Positions 7,561-16,535 are shown, numbered from the stretch's first letter. The stretch: DNA of 21,794 nt from Lachnospiraceae bacterium UBA3802 (GCA_002369155.1 DFEM01000127.1:1-21794), one strand, 5' to 3'. Notes: a model not told the origin generated them from the sequence alone. A program made the numbers and translations.

Positions 7561-8294
7561 GAGTCAGCGTAATTACCATAAGCTTTAACAGCGAAGCGGT
7601 AATAAAGAAAACAATTGAATCGGTTTTAAACCAGACATATACGGATATAGAGTATCTGATAATAGACGGCGCAAGCAAGGATAAGACAGTCGAAATCGCC
7701 GAGTCTTACAAAGATGCCTTCGTCCAAAAAGGCATTGATTATAAGATCTTTTCCGAGCCGGACAAAGGAATCTACGATGCCATGAACAAGGGCATAGCGA
7801 AGGCTTCGGGCGAGTTTGTGGGACTGATAAACTCAGGTGACTGGTATGAACCTCAAATGATTGAGACGGCCGTTAAAGCATATGAAGAAAAGCCTTACGA
7901 TATCTTCTATGCGGATATTAATCTTATCAAGGAAAACGGCACGGTAATCGTTAAGAAGAGTAAGTATGACAAGCTTCCGACATCGCGCCACTGGAACCAT
8001 CCGACGATGGTGGTAAGGAAAGAATATTACGAAAAAATCGGAACATACAAATGCGAGGGAATTCACGATGATTTTGAATTCTTTTTAAGGGCCAGAAAGC
8101 AGAATGCCCGCATAACCATTAAGAATCTTACGCTTGCCAATTTCATGACGGGCGGTGCGAGCAACCAGAAGAACTTTAAGAAATGTAAGTCGCGCTGCCA
8201 CGATCGGTATGTGGCATACAGATCCAACGGTTACGGCATATGGTCGTGGTTTGAATGTGTGGGAATTGAGATAGCAAAATTCATACTCAGCTAG
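7554..8294 (+). CDS. Family 2 glycosyltransferase
   Basis: 246-aa GT-A fold glycosyltransferase that likely adds one sugar to the lipid-linked repeat unit on the inner face of the membrane. The N-terminus VSVITISFNSE and the SVLNQTYTDIEYLIIDGASKD segment (23-43) are the GT2 nucleotide-sugar binding fold. EPDKGIYDAMNKGI (68-81) and NSGDW (93-97) form the donor and metal site, with NSGD in place of a strict DxD. This EPDKGIYDAMNKG form is typical of WcaA-like capsule glycosyltransferases. There is no membrane helix. No convincing Shine-Dalgarno precedes the ATG at 7554 (only TAAAG), and the antisense promoter covers the start. It may be translated poorly unless transcription from upstream opens the region. 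The next gene starts 22 bp after the stop. Confidence 0.88.
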   Translation: MSRVSVITISFNSEAVIKKTIESVLNQTYTDIEYLIIDGASKDKTVEIAESYKDAFVQKGIDYKIFSEPDKGIYDAMNKGIAKASGEFVGLINSGDWYEPQMIETAVKAYEEKPYDIFYADINLIKENGTVIVKKSKYDKLPTSRHWNHPTMVVRKEYYEKIGTYKCEGIHDDFEFFLRARKQNARITIKNLTLANFMTGGASNQKNFKKCKSRCHDRYVAYRSNGYGIWSWFECVGIEIAKFILS

Positions 8295-8316
8295 TGTGGC
8301 GAGTGAATATACACAT

Positions 8317-9486
8317 ATGAAAATATTATTGATTAATTGCGTATTGGGGTATGGCTCGACCGGAAAGATAGCTTTAAATATCGCCAAACAATACGATACG
8401 GAAGGTAATACCGTTAAAATTGCATACAGTCGAGATCCGCTTCCAAAAGAAGCAAAGAAGTATGCTGTAAAGATCGGAAGCAAAGCAGATACATATTTGC
8501 ATGCGCTTAATACAAGGGCCACGGATAAACACGGGCTTTCTTCGATTTCAGCGACAAAAAAGTTCCTTAAATGGGCAGAGGATTATAATCCCGATTTACT
8601 CTGGCTTCACAATATTCATGGGTATTATATCAATTACGAACTGCTTTTTGACTGGATAAAAAAACGCCCCGACATGAAGGTTAAATGGACTCTTCATGAT
8701 TGCTGGCCTTTTACGGGGCATTGCGCGTATTTTACTTATGCAGGATGTAACAAGTGGAAGAATGGCGAAGGAGGATGCAATAATTGCCCTCAATCCGGGG
8801 AATATCCCAAAAGCTTCAAGGATAACAGTGTCGGAAATTTTGAGAGAAAAAAAGCGGCATTTACAGGGGTTAAAAACCTTACAATTATCACTCCGTCAGA
8901 GTGGCTTAAAGAAATTGTGGAAAAAAGCTTCCTCTGTGAGTATCCCGTAGAAGTAGTGTATAATAAGATAAATACGGATGTATTTAAGCCTACAGATAAT
9001 AAGTTCAGGGAAGAACATGGGTTAACGGATAAGAAGATACTTCTTGGCGTAGCTAATATCTGGGAGCCAAGAAAAGGGCTTGATGATTATATTAAGTTAT
9101 CAAAAGAACTCGAATCAAAAGAGATTAAGCTTAAGCACAATCTTAAAGAAGAATACAAAATAGTACTTGTCGGCCTTAAAAGTAAGCAGATAAAGGAAAT
9201 TAAGGATAAGAATATAAGTATTCTGGCACTTCCAAAGACTGACAGTGCAAAAGAACTGGCAGGGATTTATACGGCAGCAGATTATCTTGTTAATCTGACT
9301 AAAGAAGATAATTATCCTACAGTCAATCTTGAAGCCGAATCCTGCGGCATTCCCGTAATAACATATGATACGGGCGGCAGCAGGGAGACGATTAAGAGAG
9401 AAGACAGTATAGCGGTTAAGAGTGACACTGAAGAAATACTTAAAGAATTGGCCAAACGCGAAGCAGGGGATGGGCAGAAATCATAA
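8317..9486 (+). CDS. Family 4 glycosyltransferase with Cys cluster
   Basis: 389-aa GT-B glycosyltransferase of the GT4 type. The N-terminal acceptor domain begins MKILLINCVLGYGSTGKIA, a Gly-rich loop usual in the family, with LWLHNIHGYYIN (95-106) and TLHDCWPFTGHC (125-136). The donor domain carries ITPSEWLKE, GVANIWEPRKG (244-254) and the E-x7-E-like stretch around YPTVNLEAESCG. A Cys cluster (Cys129, 136, 144, 154 and 157) lies in one loop and could bind a metal. The ATG at 8317 was preferred to the in-frame GTG at 8296 because the protein then begins with the usual beta strand; GAGTG lies 11 bp upstream. Sugar and linkage cannot be told from sequence. Confidence 0.87.
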   Translation: MKILLINCVLGYGSTGKIALNIAKQYDTEGNTVKIAYSRDPLPKEAKKYAVKIGSKADTYLHALNTRATDKHGLSSISATKKFLKWAEDYNPDLLWLHNIHGYYINYELLFDWIKKRPDMKVKWTLHDCWPFTGHCAYFTYAGCNKWKNGEGGCNNCPQSGEYPKSFKDNSVGNFERKKAAFTGVKNLTIITPSEWLKEIVEKSFLCEYPVEVVYNKINTDVFKPTDNKFREEHGLTDKKILLGVANIWEPRKGLDDYIKLSKELESKEIKLKHNLKEEYKIVLVGLKSKQIKEIKDKNISILALPKTDSAKELAGIYTAADYLVNLTKEDNYPTVNLEAESCGIPVITYDTGGSRETIKREDSIAVKSDTEEILKELAKREAGDGQKS

Positions 9487-9495
9487 GGAGCATAC

Positions 9496-10521
9496 ATGAA
9501 AACTGGCGAAAATTACCCCATCGATTTCATCGTCTCATGGGTGGACGGAAACGATGAGGAATGGCTCGCAAAAAAGAATAAATATCTTGAGAAGAACACC
9601 GCTTTCGTGGATGTAAGAAAGAGGAGATTCCGCGACTGGAATAATTTTGAATATTGGTTTCGTGGAGTGGAAAAATATGCCCCCTGGGTAAACCATATTT
9701 ACCTTCTTACACCGGGACATTACCCCAAGTGGCTTAATCTTGACAATGAGAAGATCACACTCATCAATCAGGATACGCTCTTCGAAGAAAAGTATCTGCC
9801 GACATTTAACAATTGCGCGGTAGAACTTCTTATGTACAAAATCCCGGGATTATCGGAGCATTTCGTGTATTTTAACGATGATATGTTCATCGTGGCTCCC
9901 ACAAAGCCCGAAGATTATTTTAAAAACGGGCTTCCGAGAGATCGGGCAGCATTTGCCGCCAATCCAGTAAAGGTAGACAAGAACGGTAAAGGAATCTGCA
10001 ATATCGTTCATACAAATACCGCCCTTGTAGCAAGATATTTTGACAAGGACGAGGTATTTAAGAAGAACAAAAAGAAATTCTTAAGCCTCAAGAACGGCAG
10101 GGATTTGATTAAGACATTAACAGCCATTCCGTATGTGGATTTCGTGGGATTTAACGAACCGCATACCGCCAACTCATATCTTAAGAGCACTTTTGTGGAC
10201 CTTTGGGAAAAGGCCAATGTCGAGATGACCAAAGGTATCAGTGCGAGATTCAGGGAAGAGTACGCTTATTCTCAGTGGGGAGTAAGATATTGGCAGATAT
10301 GTATGGGCAATTTCGAAGTAAGAGAAAAAGATTTCTCGAAGATGTTTGATGTCGTTCATACTGAGAATGCAAAAAGCGTGGCGCAGTTCATCAAGAAACC
10401 AAACAAAAAGGTTATATGCATAAACGATGATGCTGAAGAAGATGAATTTGACGCAATTGCGGATACGGTAAGAAATGCTTTTAAGGAAGCTCTGCCGGAT
10501 AAGAGTAAATTTGAATTGTAA
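9496..10521 (+). CDS. Stealth-family sugar-1-phosphate transferase
   Basis: 341-aa protein of the Stealth family, which transfers hexose-1-phosphate from a nucleotide sugar to make phosphodiester-linked polysaccharide; relatives include meningococcal SacB, CpsY and human GNPTAB. Conserved region 1 is IDFIVSWVDGNDEEW (9-23). Region 2 runs from FRDWNNFEYWFRGVEKYAPW through PGHYPKWL, LPTFNNCAVE and FVYFNDDMF, with the paired Asp expected for metal binding. The later NEPHTANS and EEYAYSQWGVRYW segments are in the place of regions 3 and 4. A good ribosome site (AAGGAG) lies 6-7 bp before the ATG, 9 bp after the previous stop. Its presence suggests that the polymer contains phosphodiester linkages or a sugar-phosphate side group. 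Confidence 0.92.
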   Translation: MKTGENYPIDFIVSWVDGNDEEWLAKKNKYLEKNTAFVDVRKRRFRDWNNFEYWFRGVEKYAPWVNHIYLLTPGHYPKWLNLDNEKITLINQDTLFEEKYLPTFNNCAVELLMYKIPGLSEHFVYFNDDMFIVAPTKPEDYFKNGLPRDRAAFAANPVKVDKNGKGICNIVHTNTALVARYFDKDEVFKKNKKKFLSLKNGRDLIKTLTAIPYVDFVGFNEPHTANSYLKSTFVDLWEKANVEMTKGISARFREEYAYSQWGVRYWQICMGNFEVREKDFSKMFDVVHTENAKSVAQFIKKPNKKVICINDDAEEDEFDAIADTVRNAFKEALPDKSKFEL

Positions 10522-10532
10522 GAGGTGAACTC

Positions 10533-11516
10533 TTGGAAAAAGTACTTACAATATCAATAGCGGCATATAATGTCAGCAAATTCTTGGAAAAAACATTGGA
10601 TTCGCTGATTATCGACGATGAACACATGGACATGATGGAAGTAATCATCGTCAATGACGGATCAAAGGACGACACTTCGAAAAAGGCGCATGCATATGCC
10701 GACAAATATCCGAACACTTTCAAGGTAATTGACAAAGAAAACGGCGGATACGGCTCCACAGTCAATGCTTCAATCGAAGCCGCAACCGGAAAGTATTATA
10801 AACTCCTGGACGGCGATGACTGGTTTGATACCGATAATCTTGCGGAGTTTATCGATTATCTTAAGGGGTGCGAATCGGATGTTGTAATCTCGCCTTATAC
10901 CGAGGAGTATGTATTAGATAATAAAAGAATAGATAAAGATGACAACAAAGATGTCACTTCAAAAGTTCAAACAATAGAGGAAGCAGCTATATCCGATAAC
11001 ATGAGCATGCACGAGATGTGTGTCAGGACAAGCGTTTTAAAAGACGGAAAGATTGAACTTACAATACATTGCTTCTACACGGATACCGAATTTGTTATTA
11101 AGTCTTTGATTCATTCCAAAACGATAAGCCGGTTTGATAAGAATATCTATTGCTACAGGCTTGGAGAAGAAGGACAGAGCGTCAGCCTTACAGGACTTAA
11201 GAAACATGCAAAAGATGCGATGGAAGTCACAAAAAAATGCTCGGATTACTTTTCTGACCAATTAAACAAAAATCCGGGAGAAACAAAGAAAAACACTATC
11301 TTAAAGAAAAGAATTAACAGAGTAACAAGCCTCGCATACACAGGATTGCTTTTGCAGGATGAGAAGGCGGAAAGTCAGAGAGGATTAAGAGAATTTGACA
11401 GCTGGATTAAAGAGAATAATCCTGCTTTATATAAAAACAACGAAGAAGTAAAAAGAATCCGAATGATGAGAAAAACAGGATTTCGATTCATCGGGATGTA
11501 TAAAAAGATGCTTTAA
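10533..11516 (+). CDS. Family 2 glycosyltransferase (TTG start)
   Basis: 327-aa GT-A glycosyltransferase. The nucleotide-binding part shows LTISIAAYNVSKFLEKTLDSL (5-25) and VIIVNDGSKDDT (37-48), then ENGGYGSTVNASIEAATGKY (69-88) and the metal site LLDGDDWFD (91-99). The C-terminal third is Lys/Glu-rich and lacks a membrane helix. The start is the TTG at 10533, 4-5 bp after AGAGGTG and 11 bp after the Stealth gene; no better ATG precedes the first beta strand. It probably adds one sugar of the repeat unit. Confidence 0.87.
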   Translation: MEKVLTISIAAYNVSKFLEKTLDSLIIDDEHMDMMEVIIVNDGSKDDTSKKAHAYADKYPNTFKVIDKENGGYGSTVNASIEAATGKYYKLLDGDDWFDTDNLAEFIDYLKGCESDVVISPYTEEYVLDNKRIDKDDNKDVTSKVQTIEEAAISDNMSMHEMCVRTSVLKDGKIELTIHCFYTDTEFVIKSLIHSKTISRFDKNIYCYRLGEEGQSVSLTGLKKHAKDAMEVTKKCSDYFSDQLNKNPGETKKNTILKKRINRVTSLAYTGLLLQDEKAESQRGLREFDSWIKENNPALYKNNEEVKRIRMMRKTGFRFIGMYKKML

Positions 11517-11527
11517 GACAAACAAGT

Positions 11528-12745
11528 ATGACGGTTTTCTTACAACACATAAAAAAAAGAATACAGCCGGAATATCTTTTCTTTGCCGCATTTATTTCAA
11601 GACTTATAATAGCGACATTTAATTCCACGATGTTTCCTTCAATCGGAATTGCAAGAAAACTTGCACTTCTGATTGTTTTATCGTGTTGCGCGATTAAGAT
11701 TGTTTTTTATGATACATATAATTTGAGCGAAATATTATCGATAACTGCAGTCGGATTCTGTATGGCATTGAACATGGTCAAAACCAGCCGAAATGTTATG
11801 CTTATTTTGTATCTTTTGGTTGTAGCTTCAAAGGGAGTAGATTTTAAGAAAATCCTTAAAGTATATTTGGTTGTAGTCGGTAGTATTGTTGCGTTCACAT
11901 TTATGGCCTCTCTTGGCGGTGTTGTTGAGAATTTAAGATATTGGGTCAGTGAAGAGCATTATTTCAGAAATTCGTTTGGAATCGTTTACTGTACTGACTT
12001 TGCGGCAAGAATTTTCTTTTTGATGTTATCCTACTTTTATTTAAGAGGAGAAAAACTAAGATGGTTTGAGTATATACTTGCCATCCTTTTAACTGTATTT
12101 GTTTATTTATCTACTCGGGGAAAATTGGATACGTCTTGTATGATTATTACCATAGTTGTTTTCCTTGCGGGAAATATTATTACCAAAGAAAAGGGAATCA
12201 AACAGGTATTAAAAGCAAGATGGAATGGTCTTTGGAGAGCATTTGCTCCGATATTTATCTTTTTTGCAGCTGCATTTATGATAATAATTACATATATGTT
12301 CAACAATGAAGTTGAATGGATGGTTAATCTGGATGAATTTATCACCAAAAGACTGAGTGTTGCACATAATACCTGGATAGACCACGGATTCGGTTTATTT
12401 GGACAAAAACTTGATTTGATAGGCAATGGCTTAACAACGATAACGCCCGAACACGGAGAGTATAATTTTATCGATTGTTCATATGTAAATCTTTTGGTCA
12501 CATCAGGATTAATGATTTTATTGATATTCTTGTTAACTTATTCTTATGCAAGTTTTAAAAACAAATCGGATATATATCTTATGTATGCAGTTGTAATCAT
12601 ATCCATTAATGCTATGATTGCACATCATTTCTTTGATATGAGTTACAATCCGTTTACATTTATGATTATGGCATCGGTAGTGCCTGTAATTAAAGAAAGG
12701 GAAGAGTATGTTGGAAAGAAAGTACAGTGTTATATCAATTTTTAA
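11528..12745 (+). CDS. Wzy-like polysaccharide polymerase (multi-pass membrane protein)
   Basis: 405-aa integral membrane protein with about ten hydrophobic segments and a longer extracytoplasmic loop between about residues 260 and 315 (after YMFNNEVEW, including RLSVAHNTWIDHGFGLFG and DLIGNGL). Wzy polymerases and O-antigen ligases have little sequence conservation; the assignment rests on topology, size, the Arg/Gly-rich loop and its place in a cluster that also has Wzx and Wzz. It would join flipped repeat units on the outer face of the membrane. The base composition is more AT-rich than the upstream genes, as is common for wzy. The 3' end overlaps the next gene by 38 bp, implying translational coupling. 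Confidence 0.75.
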   Translation: MTVFLQHIKKRIQPEYLFFAAFISRLIIATFNSTMFPSIGIARKLALLIVLSCCAIKIVFYDTYNLSEILSITAVGFCMALNMVKTSRNVMLILYLLVVASKGVDFKKILKVYLVVVGSIVAFTFMASLGGVVENLRYWVSEEHYFRNSFGIVYCTDFAARIFFLMLSYFYLRGEKLRWFEYILAILLTVFVYLSTRGKLDTSCMIITIVVFLAGNIITKEKGIKQVLKARWNGLWRAFAPIFIFFAAAFMIIITYMFNNEVEWMVNLDEFITKRLSVAHNTWIDHGFGLFGQKLDLIGNGLTTITPEHGEYNFIDCSYVNLLVTSGLMILLIFLLTYSYASFKNKSDIYLMYAVVIISINAMIAHHFFDMSYNPFTFMIMASVVPVIKEREEYVGKKVQCYINF

Positions 12746-14000
12746 AGATATGTGGAGAGAAAAAATCCTGACGATTATTATCGTCTTAATCTGTATTGCT
12801 CTTGGTATAGGCGGAGGATATCTGACATATAAAAAAGAATCCTCTAAAGCTAATGATTTGGAAAATAAAATTGCATCCGAACCTGTAGAAGGAGAGGATG
12901 ATTATATAACACAACTTCGTGATTACGAAGAAAGCTTGGCCGCATGCGAAGAGGCTCTTGCTCTTGCGGAAGAACAAAGAGATACCATTCAAAAGGCTAT
13001 TGATAATTCCATTATCATGAAAATGGATCCGACAAATGTTCACGTGGCTTACGTTGCTTATGCTGTTTTGGATACTGCTAATGCGGGCAATATTCTTAAT
13101 GCACTTCAATCTTATATCAATGACGGTGGATTAAAGGAAGATGCACTTAAAAACGGTGCTGAAAATCTTGAAGTTGAGGGTTGGAGAGAGGTAATAACAG
13201 TAGGCATTACCGGAAACAATTTATTTATCACCATTACTCATTATGATGAAGATAAAGTCAAAGAAATAATGAGTGTGGTAAAGAAATGTGTTGAAAATGA
13301 AACTGCTGTTATTTCAAAGACGCAGGGTGAGTATAGGATTGCCGTTACAGATGAATCATATTACACCAAATCAGATGTTAATATTGCAAATACGCAGAAT
13401 AATAACAATAACAACCTTAAAAGCTATACCAATTCTGTCTCAGATCAGTCCAACAAGTTAAACAATTTAAAAACAACAATAGATAATTTCAAAGAAAAAA
13501 ATGAGGTCAAAGAAGGAAACAGTATTAAAAGAGGTCTTGGAAAGACTCTTGCCATTTATGCCGTAATTGGATTTATAGGCGGAATAATTTTATCTTTTGC
13601 AGTGCTGGCTTTAAAAGCAATTCTTTTTGATCAGATTACAAGTTATGAACATTTGCAATATGCAGGAATCACTGTATTTAACAGATATAATGTGAAAAAG
13701 CAGAAGTTTTCTTCTGATTTGGAAGAGACAATTTCGGAAATAAGCAGGCAGATAACCAAAGACGAGCAGTCGAAAATTTGTATCTACGGATTAAGCGATA
13801 CTGAAGACAATAAGAAAACTGCTCAGGCGATAAAGGATAGTATCAAAACGGAAGTTAAAGACAATTCAGGTATAGGTGAATGTGATAATGTACTTGTTGT
13901 TTTAACAAATAAAAAAGATAAATATTCCGACCTTGAATCACTTATGCAAAAATGCACCAGAATGGGTATCAATCTTTTGGGCGTTGTAGTTAATGAATAA
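12708..14000 (+). CDS. Wzz/YveK-like chain-length protein fused to a degenerate kinase-like domain
   Basis: 430-aa membrane protein. Helix 1 is at about 19-40 and helix 2 at about 279-304, with an extracytoplasmic part containing a Glu-rich coiled-coil stretch (66-100) and an Asn run (231-236). This is the Wzz/polysaccharide co-polymerase layout. Unlike Gram-positive YveK/CapA proteins, which end soon after helix 2, about 120 cytoplasmic residues follow. Their end (DNVLVVLTNKKDKYSDLE...LLGVVVNE) matches the last strands of bacterial tyrosine kinases (VVLVV...T...LGVVLN). The place of the P-loop reads GLSDTEDNKKT (361-371), keeping KKT but not the Gly-Lys of a working Walker A. It therefore looks like a BY-kinase fold that has lost ATP binding. 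It starts within wzy behind AAAGGGA. The family call is sound; the pseudokinase reading is inference. Confidence 0.75.
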   Translation: MLERKYSVISIFKDMWREKILTIIIVLICIALGIGGGYLTYKKESSKANDLENKIASEPVEGEDDYITQLRDYEESLAACEEALALAEEQRDTIQKAIDNSIIMKMDPTNVHVAYVAYAVLDTANAGNILNALQSYINDGGLKEDALKNGAENLEVEGWREVITVGITGNNLFITITHYDEDKVKEIMSVVKKCVENETAVISKTQGEYRIAVTDESYYTKSDVNIANTQNNNNNNLKSYTNSVSDQSNKLNNLKTTIDNFKEKNEVKEGNSIKRGLGKTLAIYAVIGFIGGIILSFAVLALKAILFDQITSYEHLQYAGITVFNRYNVKKQKFSSDLEETISEISRQITKDEQSKICIYGLSDTEDNKKTAQAIKDSIKTEVKDNSGIGECDNVLVVLTNKKDKYSDLESLMQKCTRMGINLLGVVVNE

Positions 14001-14014
14001 ACAGAGGAATTAAG

Positions 14015-14986
14015 ATGTTTCTTGGCTTTAAGATGTTTTTGCGTGATTCCAAACGATTAAAATCTATATATGGAATAGCAAGAAAAATCAACTCCAAAAA
14101 GAAATACAGGAAAGCTACGGGTGGTAAACATACCTTTATAGACAGGAGTAAAGGATATAAAGAATTGTTTATCATTATTGCAGGATATAAAACATATTTG
14201 TATGATGATGTGTTTGCCAGAGCGGTTCGTTTTATTCCAAAGGATATGGATGTAGTCATTGTTTCATCCGGAAAATACGATGAGAAATTGGATGAAATAG
14301 CCAAAGAAAATGATTGGTCATATCTTTACACCAAGAGAAATTGTGTTACATTAATTCAGAATAAAGCCATAGTTCTTCATCCTAATGCAGAATATATATA
14401 CAAAATGGATGAAGATATATTTATGACGGAAGGTTGTATTGAGACAATAAGGAATACATATACAAAGGTAAAAAAGGAAGGACTGTATGATGTCGGATTT
14501 GTGGCACCTCTTCTTCCTGTTAATGGATATTGCCATATAAAAATACTTGAGAAATACGGACTTAAAGGTATTTTTGAAGATAAATTTGAAAAGATAAAAT
14601 ATGCTTCATCCAATGAAAGACAAATTCAATCCAATCCTGATGTTGCGAAGTTTTTCTGGGGAGAAGGCGGGTTCGTAAAACCTTTGGATGAGCTGAACAG
14701 CGATTTTCAAAAAGAAGAATTTAATTATTCTGTATGCCCTATAAGATTCAGCATAGGATTTATATTATTCTCAAGGGATTTGTGGAATGAAATGGAAATG
14801 TTTGAAGTTCTTCCCGGAAGTAATATGGGCGTGGATGAAGGGCAACTTGCCAAGCATTGTGTAATGAAATCAAAGGCGATGGTAGTATCGCACAATACCG
14901 TGTGTGGTCATTTTTCTTTTGGACCACAAAACGAAGAAATGAAAAATTATTACAACAGCAACAGAGAATTATTCAAGATTGATTAG
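14015..14986 (+). CDS. Probable GT-A glycosyltransferase
   Basis: 323-aa soluble protein. After a basic N-terminus (residues 1-48) come ELFIIIAGYKTYLYDDVFARAV (50-71) and DVVIVSSGKYDEKL, then YIYKMDEDIF (128-136), whose Asp132-Glu-Asp134 is a DxD metal site. NKAIVLHPNAEYIYKMDED resembles the strand-loop before DxD in GT-A enzymes. The C-terminal part has a conserved-looking GVDEGQLAKHC and VVSHNTVCGHFSFG, suited to a donor or acceptor site. I cannot assign a CAZy family. AGAGG lies 8-9 bp before the ATG, 14 bp after the Wzz gene. The context supports glycosyl transfer to the repeat unit or a modification of it. Confidence 0.68.
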   Translation: MFLGFKMFLRDSKRLKSIYGIARKINSKKKYRKATGGKHTFIDRSKGYKELFIIIAGYKTYLYDDVFARAVRFIPKDMDVVIVSSGKYDEKLDEIAKENDWSYLYTKRNCVTLIQNKAIVLHPNAEYIYKMDEDIFMTEGCIETIRNTYTKVKKEGLYDVGFVAPLLPVNGYCHIKILEKYGLKGIFEDKFEKIKYASSNERQIQSNPDVAKFFWGEGGFVKPLDELNSDFQKEEFNYSVCPIRFSIGFILFSRDLWNEMEMFEVLPGSNMGVDEGQLAKHCVMKSKAMVVSHNTVCGHFSFGPQNEEMKNYYNSNRELFKID

Positions 14987-15005
14987 ATTGGGAACGCAGG
15001 GTTCT

Positions 15006-16475
15006 ATGGAAAAGAAGATTCATTCCGTAAAATACAATTTTATAATGAATTTTATTCTTACAGCGTCCAATCTTGTATTCCCGATTATTACATTTCCGTA
15101 TGTTGCGAGAGTCTTATCTGTAGCCAATAACGGAAAAGTATCTTTTGTCACTTCCGTGGCAAATTATTTTATTATGGTAGCCTCTTTGGGCATCCCGACA
15201 TATGGTGTCAGAGCATGTGCCGTAGTCAGGGAGGATAAAGACAAGCTTACCAAAACAGTTCAGGAACTTTGTATCATAAATGCAATTATGACAGTATTCG
15301 TCACGATTACATTCATTTTATCTGTATATTTCGTTCCCCAATTTAGAGAAGAAAAAACATTATTCTTGATTAATGCGGTCAGCGTCGCCCTTAATTTCAT
15401 TGGAATGAACTGGGTATATCAGGCTCTTGAGCAATACGATTATATTACGATTCGCTCCGTATTATTTAAGGTGATATCCATTATTCTTATGTTTGTCTTT
15501 GTTCATAAGGCAGAAGATTATCCCATATATGGAGCCATCCTGGTTTTAGCATTGGTTGGATCCAATATATTAAATTTTATAAGATTAAGGAAATACATCG
15601 ATTTCAAACCAAGAAAAGATTACAACTTTAAGCAGCACTTTAAACCTATATTAATATTGTTTTCGCAAGCTGTGGCAGTGTCCATATATACGAATCTTGA
15701 TATAATAATGCTTCGATTTATGAAAACAAATGTAGATGTAGGTTATTACAATGCTGCGGTCAAAATAAAAATTATGCTCTTAGGCCTTGTTACGTCTTTT
15801 GGTAATGTATTGCTTCCGAGGATGTCATATTATGCCAAAAATAAACAGATGGATAATTTCAAGAAGTATATGATTAAGGCTTTAAATCTTGAATTGCTTA
15901 TGGCTATTGCTTTTGTAGTATATTTCGTCCTTTATGCAAAAGAGGCAACGCTGTTTATAGCGGGCCCGGAGTACGGCGAAGCCGTATTGGCAATGAGAAT
16001 TATAACGACAACAATTATTCCGATTGGTATTACAGGAATACTTGGTATTCAGGTACTGACAGCACTTGAGAAAGAAAAATATGTGTTGATATCGGTAGTG
16101 GCAGGAGCAGTGACGGATTTATTGCTAAATTTGGTATATATCCCGATGTATGGTGCTGCCGGTGCAGCATTAGCTACTACCATAGCCGAATTTGTAGTTC
16201 TTCTGGTACAGGTTATATATACAAGAGATTTACTCAGTGAGATGAGTTCTCAATACAGGATTCATTATTATATCCTGCTTGGCCTCGTATCAGCTGTTCC
16301 TTCGTTTTTTGTCAGATTTATAGGATTTAAATCCGAGTTTCTGCTTCTTGCGGTAAGCGCATTGGTTTATTTCTTTGTATACGGACTGGGACTTTTGCTT
16401 TTGAAGGAAGAAGTGCTTATAGACGTATTAAAGGATATTATGCGTAAGGTTAAAGAAGTTAAAAAAACAAATTAG
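15006..16475 (+). CDS. wzx: Wzx-like polysaccharide flippase (MOP/MATE superfamily)
   Basis: 489-aa membrane protein with about 12-14 helices. The opening MEKKIHSVKYNFIMNFIL...LVFPIITFPYVARVL is the signature start of Wzx/RfbX-type flippases, which move undecaprenyl-pyrophosphate-linked repeat units to the outer face. NAAVKIKIMLLGLVTSFGNVLLPRMS and the AAGAALATTIAEF segment are also typical. The ATG at 15006 was chosen; the in-frame TTG at 14979 would overlap the previous gene and add nine polar residues. GCAGGG is the only, weak, ribosome site, so translation may be coupled to the preceding gene, which ends 19 bp earlier. It is the last gene of the cluster, followed by a strong terminator. 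Confidence 0.9.
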   Translation: MEKKIHSVKYNFIMNFILTASNLVFPIITFPYVARVLSVANNGKVSFVTSVANYFIMVASLGIPTYGVRACAVVREDKDKLTKTVQELCIINAIMTVFVTITFILSVYFVPQFREEKTLFLINAVSVALNFIGMNWVYQALEQYDYITIRSVLFKVISIILMFVFVHKAEDYPIYGAILVLALVGSNILNFIRLRKYIDFKPRKDYNFKQHFKPILILFSQAVAVSIYTNLDIIMLRFMKTNVDVGYYNAAVKIKIMLLGLVTSFGNVLLPRMSYYAKNKQMDNFKKYMIKALNLELLMAIAFVVYFVLYAKEATLFIAGPEYGEAVLAMRIITTTIIPIGITGILGIQVLTALEKEKYVLISVVAGAVTDLLLNLVYIPMYGAAGAALATTIAEFVVLLVQVIYTRDLLSEMSSQYRIHYYILLGLVSAVPSFFVRFIGFKSEFLLLAVSALVYFFVYGLGLLLLKEEVLIDVLKDIMRKVKEVKKTN

Positions 16476-16490
16476 GAAATTGATTATATG

Positions 16491-16535
16491 AAAAAAAATA
16501 CACCGAATGCCAGAGGCGTTCGGTGTATTTTTTTT
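16491..16535. terminator. Bidirectional intrinsic terminator
   Basis: A 15-bp stem (AATACACCGAATGCC at 16497-16511 with GGCGTTCGGTGTATT at 16515-16529, one T-G position) and a 3-nt loop are flanked by eight As on the left (16491-16498) and a T-run to 16535 on the right. It can end transcription both of the polysaccharide operon and of the convergent ldh gene. Confidence 0.92.

Noticed and set aside
8296..8316. GTG start seven codons upstream for the GT4 gene
   Set aside because: The added residues are polar and not part of the fold; the protein begins in the usual way at the ATG at 8317.
8085..8522. 145-aa open frame on the minus strand
   Set aside because: It lies opposite two glycosyltransferase genes with clear motifs and shows no family features or ribosome site.
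14979..15005. TTG start nine codons upstream for the flippase
   Set aside because: It overlaps the previous gene and has no ribosome site; the ATG at 15006 gives the typical Wzx N-terminus.
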